Assembly (NCBI GenBank): GCA_029194675.1
Contig: JARFXP010000002.1
Coordinates: 868,001-932,000, forward strand
Direction of reading: 5' to 3'
Origin: Nitrospira sp.
GTDB lineage: Bacteria > Nitrospirota > Nitrospiria > Nitrospirales > Nitrospiraceae
Length of the DNA: 64,000 nt
The notes beneath the pieces were generated by a model. The model saw nothing but the letters and a program-made list of their open reading frames with translations. It searched no databases and was not told where the DNA came from. This document shows, one piece after another, positions 16,490-25,131 of this stretch; within the stretch, counting starts at the first letter, position 1; every line of letters starts with the position of its first letter. Made by a program: the position numbers and the translations under genes.

Positions 16490-16607
16490 GTTATAGCAGA
16501 TCGTCGGCTGGCTTGAGTATCGAGCAGGTGAGGAGAACATGCTCGATGAGCGTGCGAGCTTACCTTGGCTGGTACGGTTTTGCAATGGCTCGAATTGCGC
16601 CGTCTAA

Positions 16608-16800
16608 AATCTTACCGAGCGACCGATCGTTGCGGCGGGCAAGCGGTACAAGCGCCTGGAGTCGGCGACCATCTTGATCGGGAAAGTCTTGCAGGTCGCA
16701 GAGCAGACCTTCGGGCGCCTGCATGCGCCAGAGTTGTTGCCCCTGGTCTATGCGGGAGTCCCGGTTGTCGATGGTGAAAAGCAGTCACCCGAGCTTATCC
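16608..16800 (+). pseudogene. Possible transposase C-terminal remnant
   Basis: In the 0.8-kb stretch between the large nuclease gene and modA, one frame beginning at 16608 (after a stop at 16605) reads KRYKRLESATILIGKVLQVAEQTF and then LHAPELLPLVYAGVPVVDG. This composition and the PELL...VYAGV...DG pattern recall the ends of some transposases, but there is no start, no catalytic core and no inverted repeat. It lies about 120 bases from the tRNA-Ser. The remaining bases of this stretch (16221-16399 and 16800-17025) show nothing I can identify. Confidence 0.3.
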
Positions 16801-17025
16801 AACTTGAGGTCGCGTTTGATTTCATTTCCGCACCGATTGACATGACCTCAGTAACGGCTGACAAGTGCAAGGCGCATAAGTCACGTCGTTGCAGTCAGAG
16901 GTGTTCCTTCCCTCGATGGTTTGTACAAATAGTTTCGCTCAGGCCATGCTCCCTCACTGATAGACAGGCCTCGATGGGAACAGGTCCGTCAGGGCTCCCA
17001 TGTGTGCCTTCTCCGCGCTGTCCCG

Positions 17026-17793
17026 TTACTTCAGATAATACCCATACCGTTCGATGATCGCCTTGGCCTGAGGACCACTCATGAACTCCATGAGCGCTTT
17101 TGCCGCAGAGTTATCCTTTCCCTTGGTCAGCAAGATCGCATCCTGCTTGATTGGTTCGTGCAGGTTGGTTGGAACATCCCAGCGACTTCCCTTCCCCTTG
17201 AACTTCGGGTCCATGACCTGGGATAAGGCCACAAAGCCCAGTTCGGCATTTCCGGACTCGATAAATCTCATAGTCTGGCCAAGATTCTCCCCCACGATGA
17301 TGACGTTCCCGGGCTGTAACTTCTCCCAGATCCTCAACGCCTGCAATGCCTGCATCGCCGCGAGGCCGTAAGGAGCGGTCTTGGGGTTCGCAATGGCCAG
17401 GCGTGTGAAATTTTTGGAGGATAATGTCTCTTCTCCCTTCACCAGGTCGGCATTCGGGCTCCAGAGCGCGATACGACCGAGGGCATAGGTGAAGCGGGAA
17501 TCCTCGACTCCAAACCCTCCTTCTTCCAAGCGCTTGGGGCGCTTATTATCGGCAGAGAAAAACACATCGAACGGCGCCCCGTTCTTGATTTGCGAATACA
17601 AATTGCCGGAGGAACCGGCAGCAATCTCAACGTGATGTCCCGTCGATTGTTCAAACTCCGTCGCCACCTCGTGGAACGGTGGAACAAAATTCGCCGCCAC
17701 CGCGACCAGAACCTGCTCGGCGAATGCCGGTATCACGGCCGTACTCGCGAGAACAAACAAATACCATGTGAGAAACCTCTGTTTCATGGTCAT
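17026..17793 (-). CDS. modA: Molybdate-binding periplasmic protein (copy 1)
   Basis: A 255-residue solute-binding protein with a signal peptide ending near AFA (about residue 25) and the ModA signatures VAVAANFVPPF, AGSSGNLYSQI, FDVFFSAD, ANPKTAPYG and LGFVALSQV. ModA captures molybdate or tungstate for an ABC importer. No permease or ATPase gene is next to this copy. It lies six bases after a porin gene, exactly as the second modA (25812-26573) does, so it probably works with the modBC of that operon. The two ModA proteins are clear paralogs. Confidence 0.92.
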   Translation of the reverse strand: MTMKQRFLTWYLFVLASTAVIPAFAEQVLVAVAANFVPPFHEVATEFEQSTGHHVEIAAGSSGNLYSQIKNGAPFDVFFSADNKRPKRLEEGGFGVEDSRFTYALGRIALWSPNADLVKGEETLSSKNFTRLAIANPKTAPYGLAAMQALQALRIWEKLQPGNVIIVGENLGQTMRFIESGNAELGFVALSQVMDPKFKGKGSRWDVPTNLHEPIKQDAILLTKGKDNSAAKALMEFMSGPQAKAIIERYGYYLK

Positions 17794-17799
17794 TCCTTT

Positions 17800-19347
17800 C
17801 TAGATTCTGACTCGTATTGCAGCGAAAAAATAATCGCTGTCTTTGTTCCCTCCGGTCGGCATTTGGGCAATGATGATGGGGCTGTCAAAATAAGACCCCT
17901 TGAACCAATGCGCGTATCCAAAGTCGAAATCCAGGTTAGAACTGATTATCCATTGCGCGCGAAGCTCCACGTCTTGTCCGAGTGAAGTGCCGGATTGCCC
18001 AGTGGGGTCTCGTAAACCGGATTGGCCGAAGAAATCCTTGCTTTGCGCCAGAAACCAGACGCGATGCTTGACTTCCAAAAACCAGTTTGGTGTGGGCGTG
18101 AGGATCACCCGCCACCCCGGTGATTGGAGGTTTGTTCTATAAAAGGGACCCCAGATTCCGGTGCGCATATATTCAAAGTTCCGTGAGCCGAACAGCGTAT
18201 CGAACGATCCATTCTGGCTGTCGCCTGGTTGGCGATCGCCGCTGGCATAGTCATAGTGAAACAGCAATCTCGGCGTCCAAGGGAAGTCGAATGTATACCC
18301 GATGTCGAGGTGGTTCAAAAAAGCAAAATGATTGGTCACTCCCAATGTTCCGACCTGCCAGGTGGTCTCAATTTCATAATCTGGCTCACCGGGCTTGGGA
18401 TCCTTATACAGGCGCCCTCCGAATGTCGAATAGGTGCGATGGTTGGCCACATTCGCCACGCGCCTATCGTTCAGTCCCAAGTAGTAGGCGTCCATCCGGA
18501 ACCAGGGGAAATGGTGACCTTCAAAATAAGTTCCCCAAAAGAGCGAATTGCTGTTTTGGTGGTCGAGCTGTTCAGTGTTTCGGATGACCGGTTCCACGAC
18601 GAATGCCCTGAGCCGCCAGAGCTGCTCCTGACCGATTTGCCAATGGAAGCCGTCAAACGAGTTTGTGGTATTCCGAAAATTGTTCCGCGAGATCAGTCGA
18701 CGACGGCCGAAATCGCTGGTCCAGCGGCCGAAGTGGAAATCGGTCCGTAACCCGGTCCCCAAGACATTATCCAATTTCAATGCCCCGAACAACTGTAGAG
18801 CGTCGAATTCATTCACCGTGGTAGTGTCCCGGAAATTTCCGGGCTCTCCACTAATAAGAAAGGAACGTGAATCCTGACCCTCGAAAAGAAATCGCACTGG
18901 CCCGTTTCCGCCCAATCCAAAACGAACTCGAGACCGCAGTGGAATTTGCGCATCCGTCGCTCCGTTCCCGGGGACCTGGATTACTCGCCAGGGGTGACTG
19001 ACCGACTCAAATCGTGTCCGTTGCTCGAGTCCCAGATCGATCCAGTCGGGGAGGTGTAGCCCGGTTTTGAGGTATCGTCTCCAATCAACTTCTCGACGCA
19101 CATTGAGAATGGCGTCGGCCGGCTCGATCCAATTTTTCCCTGTTTGTGAAGAAACCGTAAAATATTTCTCAGTTGTGATCCATCCGGTATCGCGCATGAA
19201 CTTGAACACGGGATCTTCCGTGTTTTTGAATACCCAGGTCCCGTCTTTCTTCTGTATCACGTCACCATGTTCGACAGCCTTCGCCCTTTCTGGTCCTATA
19301 AGAAGAGGCACAGTCAGCAAGACACACCAAAAAATCCTCCTCGACAT
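17800..19347 (-). CDS. Alginate-export-type outer-membrane porin (copy 1)
   Basis: A 515-residue protein with a signal peptide (cleavage near AKA, about residue 24) and a long series of amphipathic beta strands, ending in the aromatic-basic pattern of outer-membrane barrels (FFAAIRVRI). It resembles the alginate export (AlgE-like) porin family. A conserved N-terminal block, VFKNTEDPVFKFMRDTGWI, also occurs in the copy at 26580-28184. The start has AGGAGAATCA before the ATG. Because modA follows six bases downstream, a role in moving molybdate (or a carrier of it) across the outer membrane is my inference. Alginate transport is not implied. Confidence 0.75.
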   Translation of the reverse strand: MSRRIFWCVLLTVPLLIGPERAKAVEHGDVIQKKDGTWVFKNTEDPVFKFMRDTGWITTEKYFTVSSQTGKNWIEPADAILNVRREVDWRRYLKTGLHLPDWIDLGLEQRTRFESVSHPWRVIQVPGNGATDAQIPLRSRVRFGLGGNGPVRFLFEGQDSRSFLISGEPGNFRDTTTVNEFDALQLFGALKLDNVLGTGLRTDFHFGRWTSDFGRRRLISRNNFRNTTNSFDGFHWQIGQEQLWRLRAFVVEPVIRNTEQLDHQNSNSLFWGTYFEGHHFPWFRMDAYYLGLNDRRVANVANHRTYSTFGGRLYKDPKPGEPDYEIETTWQVGTLGVTNHFAFLNHLDIGYTFDFPWTPRLLFHYDYASGDRQPGDSQNGSFDTLFGSRNFEYMRTGIWGPFYRTNLQSPGWRVILTPTPNWFLEVKHRVWFLAQSKDFFGQSGLRDPTGQSGTSLGQDVELRAQWIISSNLDFDFGYAHWFKGSYFDSPIIIAQMPTGGNKDSDYFFAAIRVRI

Positions 19348-19768
19348 TGATTCTCCTCTTGTTCTGATTCAAGCAGAGCGAGGCAGTTCCAAGTTCCGAG
19401 TGCAACGTGTGAATTATGGTGCACGTGCGCAGAGACTTTCAGCATATAGCAAAGTTACGGTATTTGCGGGGGCGCGTGTTCAACCGATAGGCGATGGCGG
19501 TCAACTCCCGTTCAGCGGAAGCCAGACAGGCGGGTGCCCTTCGGCAAATACTGACGGAGCGGGGTTGGGTGCATGATGTGGTAAAGTGAAACCGGCCAGA
19601 TGAAGGGAAGTGGAATATGGTTTATTGGCCTGGGATGAGATGCACAGAGCCGATATTGAAGGCAGCCCACACCTCGCTGCAGATGGTCAGCTCACTCAGT
19701 GCGGGCTGCGTGATGAGAGCGGTGAAAAACCTACAGCAGGTGCCTCCCGCGATGCGGGAAGAACAGCA

Positions 19769-19972
19769 TTACTTTCCGACCATCACCTCAGTGGCCTTGA
19801 TGGCGACGGTCACAGAGTCGTTGACCTTCAAGCCCATGCTCTTGACGGACCCTTCAGTGATGGCAGCGACAAACTCGAGTGTGCCGACCTTGACGGTCAC
19901 TTCGGCCATCGCTTGTCCTTCTGTGATTCGTGTAACGGTTCCCTGAAATTGATTGCGTGCGCTGAGCTTCAT
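19769..19972 (-). CDS. mop: Molbindin: single Mop-domain molybdate-binding protein
   Basis: A 67-residue protein consisting of one Mop/TOBE domain: SARNQFQGTVTRITEG, VTVKVGTLEFVAAIT and KVNDSVTVAIKATEVMV. Molbindins assemble into hexamers that bind and store molybdate or tungstate in the cytoplasm. A strong AAGGAGGACGGACG site precedes the ATG. It is probably monocistronic. The 420 bases between it and the porin start at 19347 contain only a short CCCGC/GCGGG hairpin just past its stop and no gene I can support. The 330 bases upstream (19973-20304) hold no gene either. Confidence 0.9.
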   Translation of the reverse strand: MKLSARNQFQGTVTRITEGQAMAEVTVKVGTLEFVAAITEGSVKSMGLKVNDSVTVAIKATEVMVGK

Positions 19973-20304
19973 CGTCCGTCCTCCTTATGTAGATAAACAA
20001 TCCTCATGACTTCTAATCGTAGCGTAACATTGTCCGATGAGAAAAGGATGTAGGTTCGATAAGAATTTGTCGCTAGTCTGTATGGACCACTCGGTTTCAT
20101 CTGACAAGCACGATTCATTCAGTGCGAGGTCGATCAAATTGAGGAATTGTTCTTTCACGATCATGATTTAGGAGAGAGGCGCCCCGAGTCGCGCTTCTTC
20201 CACGTACCCTCGATACAATACTTATACACAGAGGCATAATAACGGGCGTGTTAGCGCGGCGCACTCCTTACCGCCAGGATTCCTCCGTCGGCACGGGCTG
20301 CCTG

Positions 20305-21051
20305 CTACCGATGGTCCGAGGGGATCTGAATGCTGATGGCCCCGGCCAGTTCTCCTACTTGTGCGCCTTCTCGCGGGTAGCCGGAAATGTCAAGGATTCC
20401 TTTGGGCTTCCCGTGGCAGACAAGACAATCCTCCGTATAATAGATGGGCATCAGGGTTCTGAGTAGCCGCCCACCATCGACCCACTCCACAATCGGAGCG
20501 CTTGAGGCCGGTTCGTCGGCAAGGCGTTTCAGCGCTGTTTCTTCATACGCATCCGGAGCATTTTTCAAATTCCTCGGATCCAGAGCGGTCTGTTTGATCG
20601 TCACCTTCGATCGCTTCGAGAATTTCCGCGCGGCCTGACTGCCGAACGAGGCCGGGATAAAATTCTTGTATCCGATCCCACGTTGATTGATCACCAGTTG
20701 GGCGTCCGCCACCACCTCTTTGCTCGCGAGGAGCAGCATGCTCAGCAGATCTATGGTCGGAGAAGGCAACGAGGAAGGAGGATGTTTCAGATCAATGTGT
20801 GTCTGCTGGAGAAACTCATCGAGCACCAACTGTTGAAAAACCTCAGGAGTGAATCTTTTATCGCCTTTTCGAGGATCGTTGATCAATGGTTGATTCCGCT
20901 CGACGATGACACGCCCTGCGTTGAGGAACGTCGCCAGGAGCTCTGCAGCCTGTTCAGCTTCCTTGTGAGAAGCTTGTGCCGAGCCGATCGAAGGCCATAA
21001 CAAGATCAAGGCCAACGCGAGAAGTAAGAATGCTTTCGAAGGGACGATCAT
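20305..21051 (-). CDS. DUF3365 (Tll0287-like) haem-binding exported protein
   Basis: About 248 residues from the ATG at 21051. An upstream in-frame ATG at 21132 would overlap the neighbouring gene and put a hydrophilic stretch before the leader. A signal peptide (FLLLALALILLWPSIGSAQA) is followed by a helical sensor-like domain and, near the end, CLVCH, a CxxCH c-type haem site, in the order seen in DUF3365/Tll0287-like proteins. These are periplasmic haem-containing proteins, often redox sensors. It follows closely on the solute-binding lipoprotein gene. Confidence 0.8.
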   Translation of the reverse strand: MIVPSKAFLLLALALILLWPSIGSAQASHKEAEQAAELLATFLNAGRVIVERNQPLINDPRKGDKRFTPEVFQQLVLDEFLQQTHIDLKHPPSSLPSPTIDLLSMLLLASKEVVADAQLVINQRGIGYKNFIPASFGSQAARKFSKRSKVTIKQTALDPRNLKNAPDAYEETALKRLADEPASSAPIVEWVDGGRLLRTLMPIYYTEDCLVCHGKPKGILDISGYPREGAQVGELAGAISIQIPSDHR

Positions 21052-21067
21052 CACCAACTCCGTTTCC

Positions 21068-22111
21068 TCATAGTCCTTCAGCCGGTTGGCACTGCCCTTG
21101 ATCATAATGCTGAGGAATTTGCGTGACTTCAAGTGGCAGCCCCTCTGTTGCCGCCCGTCGAGTAGGCGCGTATTCCTCTTCCACCCATTTCCTACGCATC
21201 TGCCTCAGCCGACCTGATTCTTCCAGATGAAACAGCAAGTTGTTCAAGAACCATTGTAACCGCCTGTGGTCGTCGCTTGTCACGATGGAGAGATCCTCAT
21301 GAGTCAGAATCAAGGGGCTGCCGTCGTTTTGTCTCAGGAGCCGCCAATCTTGCCAGACCCGTTTTGTCACATACTCCAGGATGGAATGGTTGGTCAGGAT
21401 GACATCGATATTCAGGTCCTTCGTTTCCACCGAAGCGGGAAGTGAATCGCAGATGACCATGTGGATGCGCTTGAGATTGGCTTCGGCATACAGATGAGAC
21501 GATCGGCCTTTCTGAACGGCGACGGTCAATCCGGCAAAGCCTTCCTGGACGGCAGCGAGCGTATTCAATTTTCCGTTCTGCTTGCGAAATTGAGCCCATA
21601 CACGTTCGACGACTTCGGGCTTCTGGATGATGGCTGCGATACCGTCTTCATGAAAATAAGGAGATGAAAACCACAGGCCCGGCGGATATGCGCCGGGAAC
21701 GGTTCCGCTGACGGACGAGATGAACAAATCCAGCTGTCCTTCAGTCATTTTGATGAACAGATCGCGAAATCGAGTGAGGTACAGGACTGGAACGATGGGG
21801 GTTGCTCCGCCGCAGTACGCCGTCAGCGCGTCGCCGATTTCTCGGATCAGTTCGACATCCAGGCCTGTGACGCGAATGCCTTCGTCCGTATACACGGCAG
21901 GAAAGACGAACGGGCGAAACGGCTCGACGGAAATACCGACACGTAACTGCGCACGCGAGCAGATCGATGACAATGCCTCGCGCGTCAGCGGGTGTATGAG
22001 CTCAACGGCATCATACAGAAGACCGCATCCTTGCAGGATAACGATCAGCATCATTAGGACGAGCGAAAGGCGGAGCCGTTTTATGATGCAAAAGCTCACG
22101 ATCCATGCCAT
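21068..22111 (-). CDS. Solute-binding lipoprotein, amino-acid-binding (SBP family 3) type
   Basis: A 347-residue protein with a hydrophobic leader and lipobox VILQGC (Cys about residue 29). The body reads as a two-lobed bacterial solute-binding domain of family 3: LRVGISVEPFRPF, GLDVELIREIGDAL, LDLFISSVSGT, WFSSPYF, LTVAVQKGRSS and WFLNNLLFHLEESGRLRQM. There is no ABC permease nearby, so it may be a ligand sensor or partner of the DUF3365 protein encoded next to it rather than a transporter component. Ligand unknown. Confidence 0.75.
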   Translation of the reverse strand: MAWIVSFCIIKRLRLSLVLMMLIVILQGCGLLYDAVELIHPLTREALSSICSRAQLRVGISVEPFRPFVFPAVYTDEGIRVTGLDVELIREIGDALTAYCGGATPIVPVLYLTRFRDLFIKMTEGQLDLFISSVSGTVPGAYPPGLWFSSPYFHEDGIAAIIQKPEVVERVWAQFRKQNGKLNTLAAVQEGFAGLTVAVQKGRSSHLYAEANLKRIHMVICDSLPASVETKDLNIDVILTNHSILEYVTKRVWQDWRLLRQNDGSPLILTHEDLSIVTSDDHRRLQWFLNNLLFHLEESGRLRQMRRKWVEEEYAPTRRAATEGLPLEVTQIPQHYDQGQCQPAEGL

Positions 22112-22151
22112 TCCATGGTCTCAATATGGCGCGCGGTCGGCAATCATCGCC

Positions 22152-22724
22152 CTAATATCGAACGCCGATGGTGAAGAACCATTGTTGTGACCAACCGTAG
22201 ATGCCTTCGAACTCAACCTGGAATTGAGAGTACTGAAGTCCCATGTCGACGGAAAACCCCTGGGCTACAGGAAATCGTACACCGATCTGTCCTCCGTACA
22301 GGAAGCCTGGTGTAAGGCCCGCCGACAGGGTTCCACCCAGCATCGGTCCAACATAAGGGACCGCCCGGTGCTCCAGCGGTCCGAAAAGGGCATGCCGCAG
22401 GAGGCGATTGATCGGTTTGCTCTTGGGGAAATCCAATATGTCGATGAAATTATTCCAGCGCGGGTTTGCAAACAACGAATGTTGGTTGGTGCTGAAAGTC
22501 GGCGTATGGTGGCTGTAATATTGATAGATCCCTCGCAATTCAAGAGGGCCATAGCGAAGAGCCGTGATTCCGGCCTGAAGGGCGAAGACTGTGCGAGTGG
22601 GCGCAAAGGTGCGGTCGTTAAATGACACATCGAAACTGAACGGGCGGAGCGGTAGAATGTCCAGAACCGCTTCTTGCCCGGCCGCTTTACATGGCATCAC
22701 CATGGCAAAGAAGAACAGGGCCAC
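22152..22724 (-). CDS. Small outer-membrane beta-barrel protein
   Basis: About 190 residues starting at a GTG, with a short hydrophobic leader ending near CKAAGQEA. The body alternates polar and hydrophobic residues in strands (LELRGIYQYYSHH, FLYGGQIGVRFPVA, FSVDMGLQYSQFQVEFEG) and ends in FFTIGVRY with a terminal aromatic, as needed for barrel assembly. Length suggests an eight-stranded barrel. It is first in a minus-strand group with the solute-binding lipoprotein (41-base gap) and the DUF3365 protein. Function unknown. Confidence 0.65.
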   Translation of the reverse strand: MALFFFAMVMPCKAAGQEAVLDILPLRPFSFDVSFNDRTFAPTRTVFALQAGITALRYGPLELRGIYQYYSHHTPTFSTNQHSLFANPRWNNFIDILDFPKSKPINRLLRHALFGPLEHRAVPYVGPMLGGTLSAGLTPGFLYGGQIGVRFPVAQGFSVDMGLQYSQFQVEFEGIYGWSQQWFFTIGVRY

Positions 22725-22826
22725 CCCAACATGGAACCCATGGGTCCGCAGCGGACCACCTCCCTCGCACTCTCCTTCATGAAGAGGCTGCCATTCATTC
22801 GACGCACGCTGAGCGACTCGAGCACC

Positions 22827-23219
22827 TTAGTCTTTCACGATCATGACTTCGGTCGCTTTGACTAAGGCAATCGCGGTATCTCCGATGCGGAGCCCGAGTG
22901 CGTCCAGCGCATCACGAGTGATCACGGCCGTAATCTTGTGGAAGCCAATGTCGACATCGATCTGTGCCATGATCGCGTCCCGCTTGATCGCCGTCACTCG
23001 ACCGATGAGCTTATTGCGCCCACTGACATCATCGACGCCTGTGTTTTTTTTGCCCAGCCACCCGTCGAGCAACGATCTCGTAAACCGATATCGTCCCCCG
23101 ATCTTGGGTGCCTCAATTTTCCCCTCCCAAATATACCGGTAGAAGGTCGGCAATGTCAGCCGAACATATCGTGCCGCTTCCCTAGCCGTGAGGACATTGC
23201 CCGTCATCTTTTTTGCCAT
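22827..23219 (-). CDS. Excisionase-type HTH regulator with C-terminal Mop domain
   Basis: A 130-residue two-domain protein. Residues about 9-57 (LTAREAARYVRLTLPTFYRYIWEGKI, then KIGGRYRF and DGWL) are an excisionase/MerR-type helix-turn-helix. Residues about 66-128 are a single Mop domain (GRNKLIGRVTAIKRD to TAIALVKATEVMIVKD). This is the layout of molybdate-responsive DNA-binding proteins that, like ModE, sense molybdate through Mop domains. It probably regulates molybdate genes of this region. Its upstream leader contains three stable hairpins. Confidence 0.82.
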   Translation of the reverse strand: MAKKMTGNVLTAREAARYVRLTLPTFYRYIWEGKIEAPKIGGRYRFTRSLLDGWLGKKNTGVDDVSGRNKLIGRVTAIKRDAIMAQIDVDIGFHKITAVITRDALDALGLRIGDTAIALVKATEVMIVKD

Positions 23220-23308
23220 CGTTGACTCCTATCGTCGAATTGACCATCCAGGAGCAATCTTTTATCAGATCGCTATCAATGGGGCTGACCGGTGATCAAT
23301 AGAAAGAG

Positions 23309-23427
23309 GAGGAGAGCCACGATCGCTAGGGTGACTCTCCTCTCATCCGAAGGTGCTAAAACCCCATCGCACCCCTCCGGATGCAAAGGCCCCGCAGTGG
23401 GAGGGCATACTCGCTTGCCGGGCCTTT
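23309..23427. other. Three consecutive hairpins between the mod operon and the HTH-Mop gene
   Basis: Stem A pairs GAGGAGAG (23309-23316) with CTCTCCTC (23335-23342), extended by CAC/GTG. Stem B pairs ATCCG and GGTGC (23345-23356) with GCACC and CGGAT (23369-23382). Stem C pairs AAAGGCCC (23385-23392) with GGGCCTTT (23420-23427) around a 27-base loop. Read on the minus strand they lie between the last gene of the mod operon and the HTH-Mop regulator, so they could form a terminator, a processed leader or a riboswitch. I could not match them to a known element; the strand is not settled. Confidence 0.45.
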
Positions 23428-23489
23428 CTGATGTAGTCGTATTGGCCTTCCTACTTCTGTGTCGAAGGCACGCTCTTGATTGTTGGATG

Positions 23490-24026
23490 TCAATGCCGCA
23501 TGCATTCCCACTCATTCAGCTCGAGCAGAGCCTCTCCTTGACTGGAAATCAGCTCAATCGCGTGAGGATCGACGACAATACTGACCGGATCCCATGTCCG
23601 GGGTGGACGACTTGCCCCGACGATAGGCACTGTGCACTTGAGAGCCCAACTCTCGCCATGAACTTTTGCGGTGATGACATATCCCCGTGAAGATGGTTCG
23701 ATCAGCACGATTCGACCATACCAGCGATTCAAATGTTGTCTGCTCCGACGGAACAGCCCTGTTTCCAGGCGAACAGCCTCGGCAGGAACCAGGGCGATGA
23801 CTTGTTGCCCCGCAAAGAAGCAACGTGCATCGTCGATCGGCAGCTTCACGCGGAGATCGGCTCGCCTTCCTACACGAATTCGCACGCAGCTTCGAGTCAG
23901 ACCGACATGCCGAGAGTGAACCAGCCCCTCAGTCCAGTTGATGACCTGACTGTCCGACCGAGGTCCTTGTCCGGAAGTCGGGCTATTCCCCCAGATGTTT
24001 ATGGCTATGAAATAGGGGTGTGCCAT
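23490..24026 (-). CDS. ModC-tail-like TOBE-domain protein
   Basis: About 178 residues from the ATG at 24026, which starts just past the modC stop; an upstream ATG at 24059 would overlap modC. The C-terminal two thirds resembles the TOBE-containing tail of molybdate/sulfate-type ABC ATPases: FFAGQQVIALVPAEAVRLETG, LNRWYGRIVLIEPSSRGYVI and DPVSIVVDPHAIELI. There is no ATPase part. It may be a detached regulatory or oxyanion-binding subunit. It is last in the mod operon. The family call is by resemblance only. Confidence 0.6.
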   Translation of the reverse strand: MAHPYFIAINIWGNSPTSGQGPRSDSQVINWTEGLVHSRHVGLTRSCVRIRVGRRADLRVKLPIDDARCFFAGQQVIALVPAEAVRLETGLFRRSRQHLNRWYGRIVLIEPSSRGYVITAKVHGESWALKCTVPIVGASRPPRTWDPVSIVVDPHAIELISSQGEALLELNEWECMRH

Positions 24027-24039
24027 AGAAAAACTCCAT

Positions 24040-25131
24040 CTATTCCACCAACTCTTCATTCAGCGCGACTGCTTTGATATGGGCGAATACCCGATCGCCA
24101 GGTTTTAACCCCAGAGTGACAAGCGATTTTCGAGTGATGGTGGCCACGAGCGGCGCTCCGATATCTAGAAGCACGTCTACTGAGGCCATGTCTATTTCGC
24201 GGATCTCTACGATCGTGGCCTTCAGAACGTTCAATACGCTGGTAGGACAATCGATCCGTCCTATGACCAGACTGACATCGCTGGAAAAGATGTGTACACG
24301 CATGACCTGCCCGACGACGACAGACTGAAGGGGCACAAATAGGTCATGGCTATTGAATTCCAATCGGGTCAGGCCGTACTCCACGTCATGAGCGGCGACA
24401 CGGGCATCCAAGATTGCGCCGATCCGGTGCGCTCCAAAATGTCCTCGGAATTTCAGAGAAGTGAGCATCTCATTGAGCGGGCCGATCCCGGCGACCTTTC
24501 CCGCTTTCAACAGCACGATACGGTCGGCAAGTTGGAAGATTTCATTGACTGCATGACTGACGTAGATCACCGGAATGCGCAGCTCCTCATGAAGTCGACT
24601 GATGAACGGAAGGAGTTCCTGTTTGCGTTGAACATCAAGCGAGGCGAGCGGTTCATCCATTAACAGGAGCTTGGGGCTGGTCAACAACGCTCGACCGATC
24701 GCCACTCGCTGTTGTTCGCCCCCAGACAACTTATGAATGCGGCGTTCAAGCAGATGGCCGATGCCCAGAATATCGACCACCTGTTCGATAGCAATGCGGC
24801 GTTGCTCTGGAGGAATACGCTTGTACCCATACAGAAGGTTCGCGCGTACATCGTAATGGGGGAACAAGCGAGGCTCCTGAAACACATATCCGATCGGCCG
24901 TCTGTGAAGCGGCAGGCACAGACCCCTTTTCTCGTCCTGCCAGACATCGTTGCCGAACTGCATGAACCCGTCGGATGCGCGCTCCAGTCCAGTCAAGCAT
25001 CGCAACAGCGTTGTCTTTCCAGACCCTGAATGGCCGAAGAGCACGGTGATGCCTGAGGCCGGCACGTCCAGATCGATGCCCAGCTGAAAGGTCGGATAGC
25101 GTACATGGAACTGTGCAATCAGTCGGCTCAT
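24040..25131 (-). CDS. modC: Molybdate ABC transporter ATP-binding protein
   Basis: A 363-residue cytoplasmic ATPase that powers molybdate import. Walker A GHSGSGKTT is at residues 33-41, the signature LSGGEQQRVAIGRAL at about 133, Walker B LLLMDEP at about 155, and a downstream switch histidine in YVSHAVNE. The C-terminal 130 residues contain Mop/TOBE repeats that bind molybdate and can shut the transporter down. The start overlaps the modB stop by four bases, indicating translational coupling. Confidence 0.95.
   Translation of the reverse strand: MSRLIAQFHVRYPTFQLGIDLDVPASGITVLFGHSGSGKTTLLRCLTGLERASDGFMQFGNDVWQDEKRGLCLPLHRRPIGYVFQEPRLFPHYDVRANLLYGYKRIPPEQRRIAIEQVVDILGIGHLLERRIHKLSGGEQQRVAIGRALLTSPKLLLMDEPLASLDVQRKQELLPFISRLHEELRIPVIYVSHAVNEIFQLADRIVLLKAGKVAGIGPLNEMLTSLKFRGHFGAHRIGAILDARVAAHDVEYGLTRLEFNSHDLFVPLQSVVVGQVMRVHIFSSDVSLVIGRIDCPTSVLNVLKATIVEIREIDMASVDVLLDIGAPLVATITRKSLVTLGLKPGDRVFAHIKAVALNEELVE

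Noticed and set aside
23309..23427. Resemblance of parts of the hairpin region to FMN (GGATGAGAG) or cyclic-di-GMP (GCAAAGGCC) riboswitches
   Set aside because: Only short pieces match and the spacing and order of the conserved blocks are wrong for either class.
23276..23515. A 79-codon minus-strand frame ending in a hydrophobic helix
   Set aside because: It runs through the three-hairpin element and overlaps the TOBE gene; no ribosome site and no conserved look.
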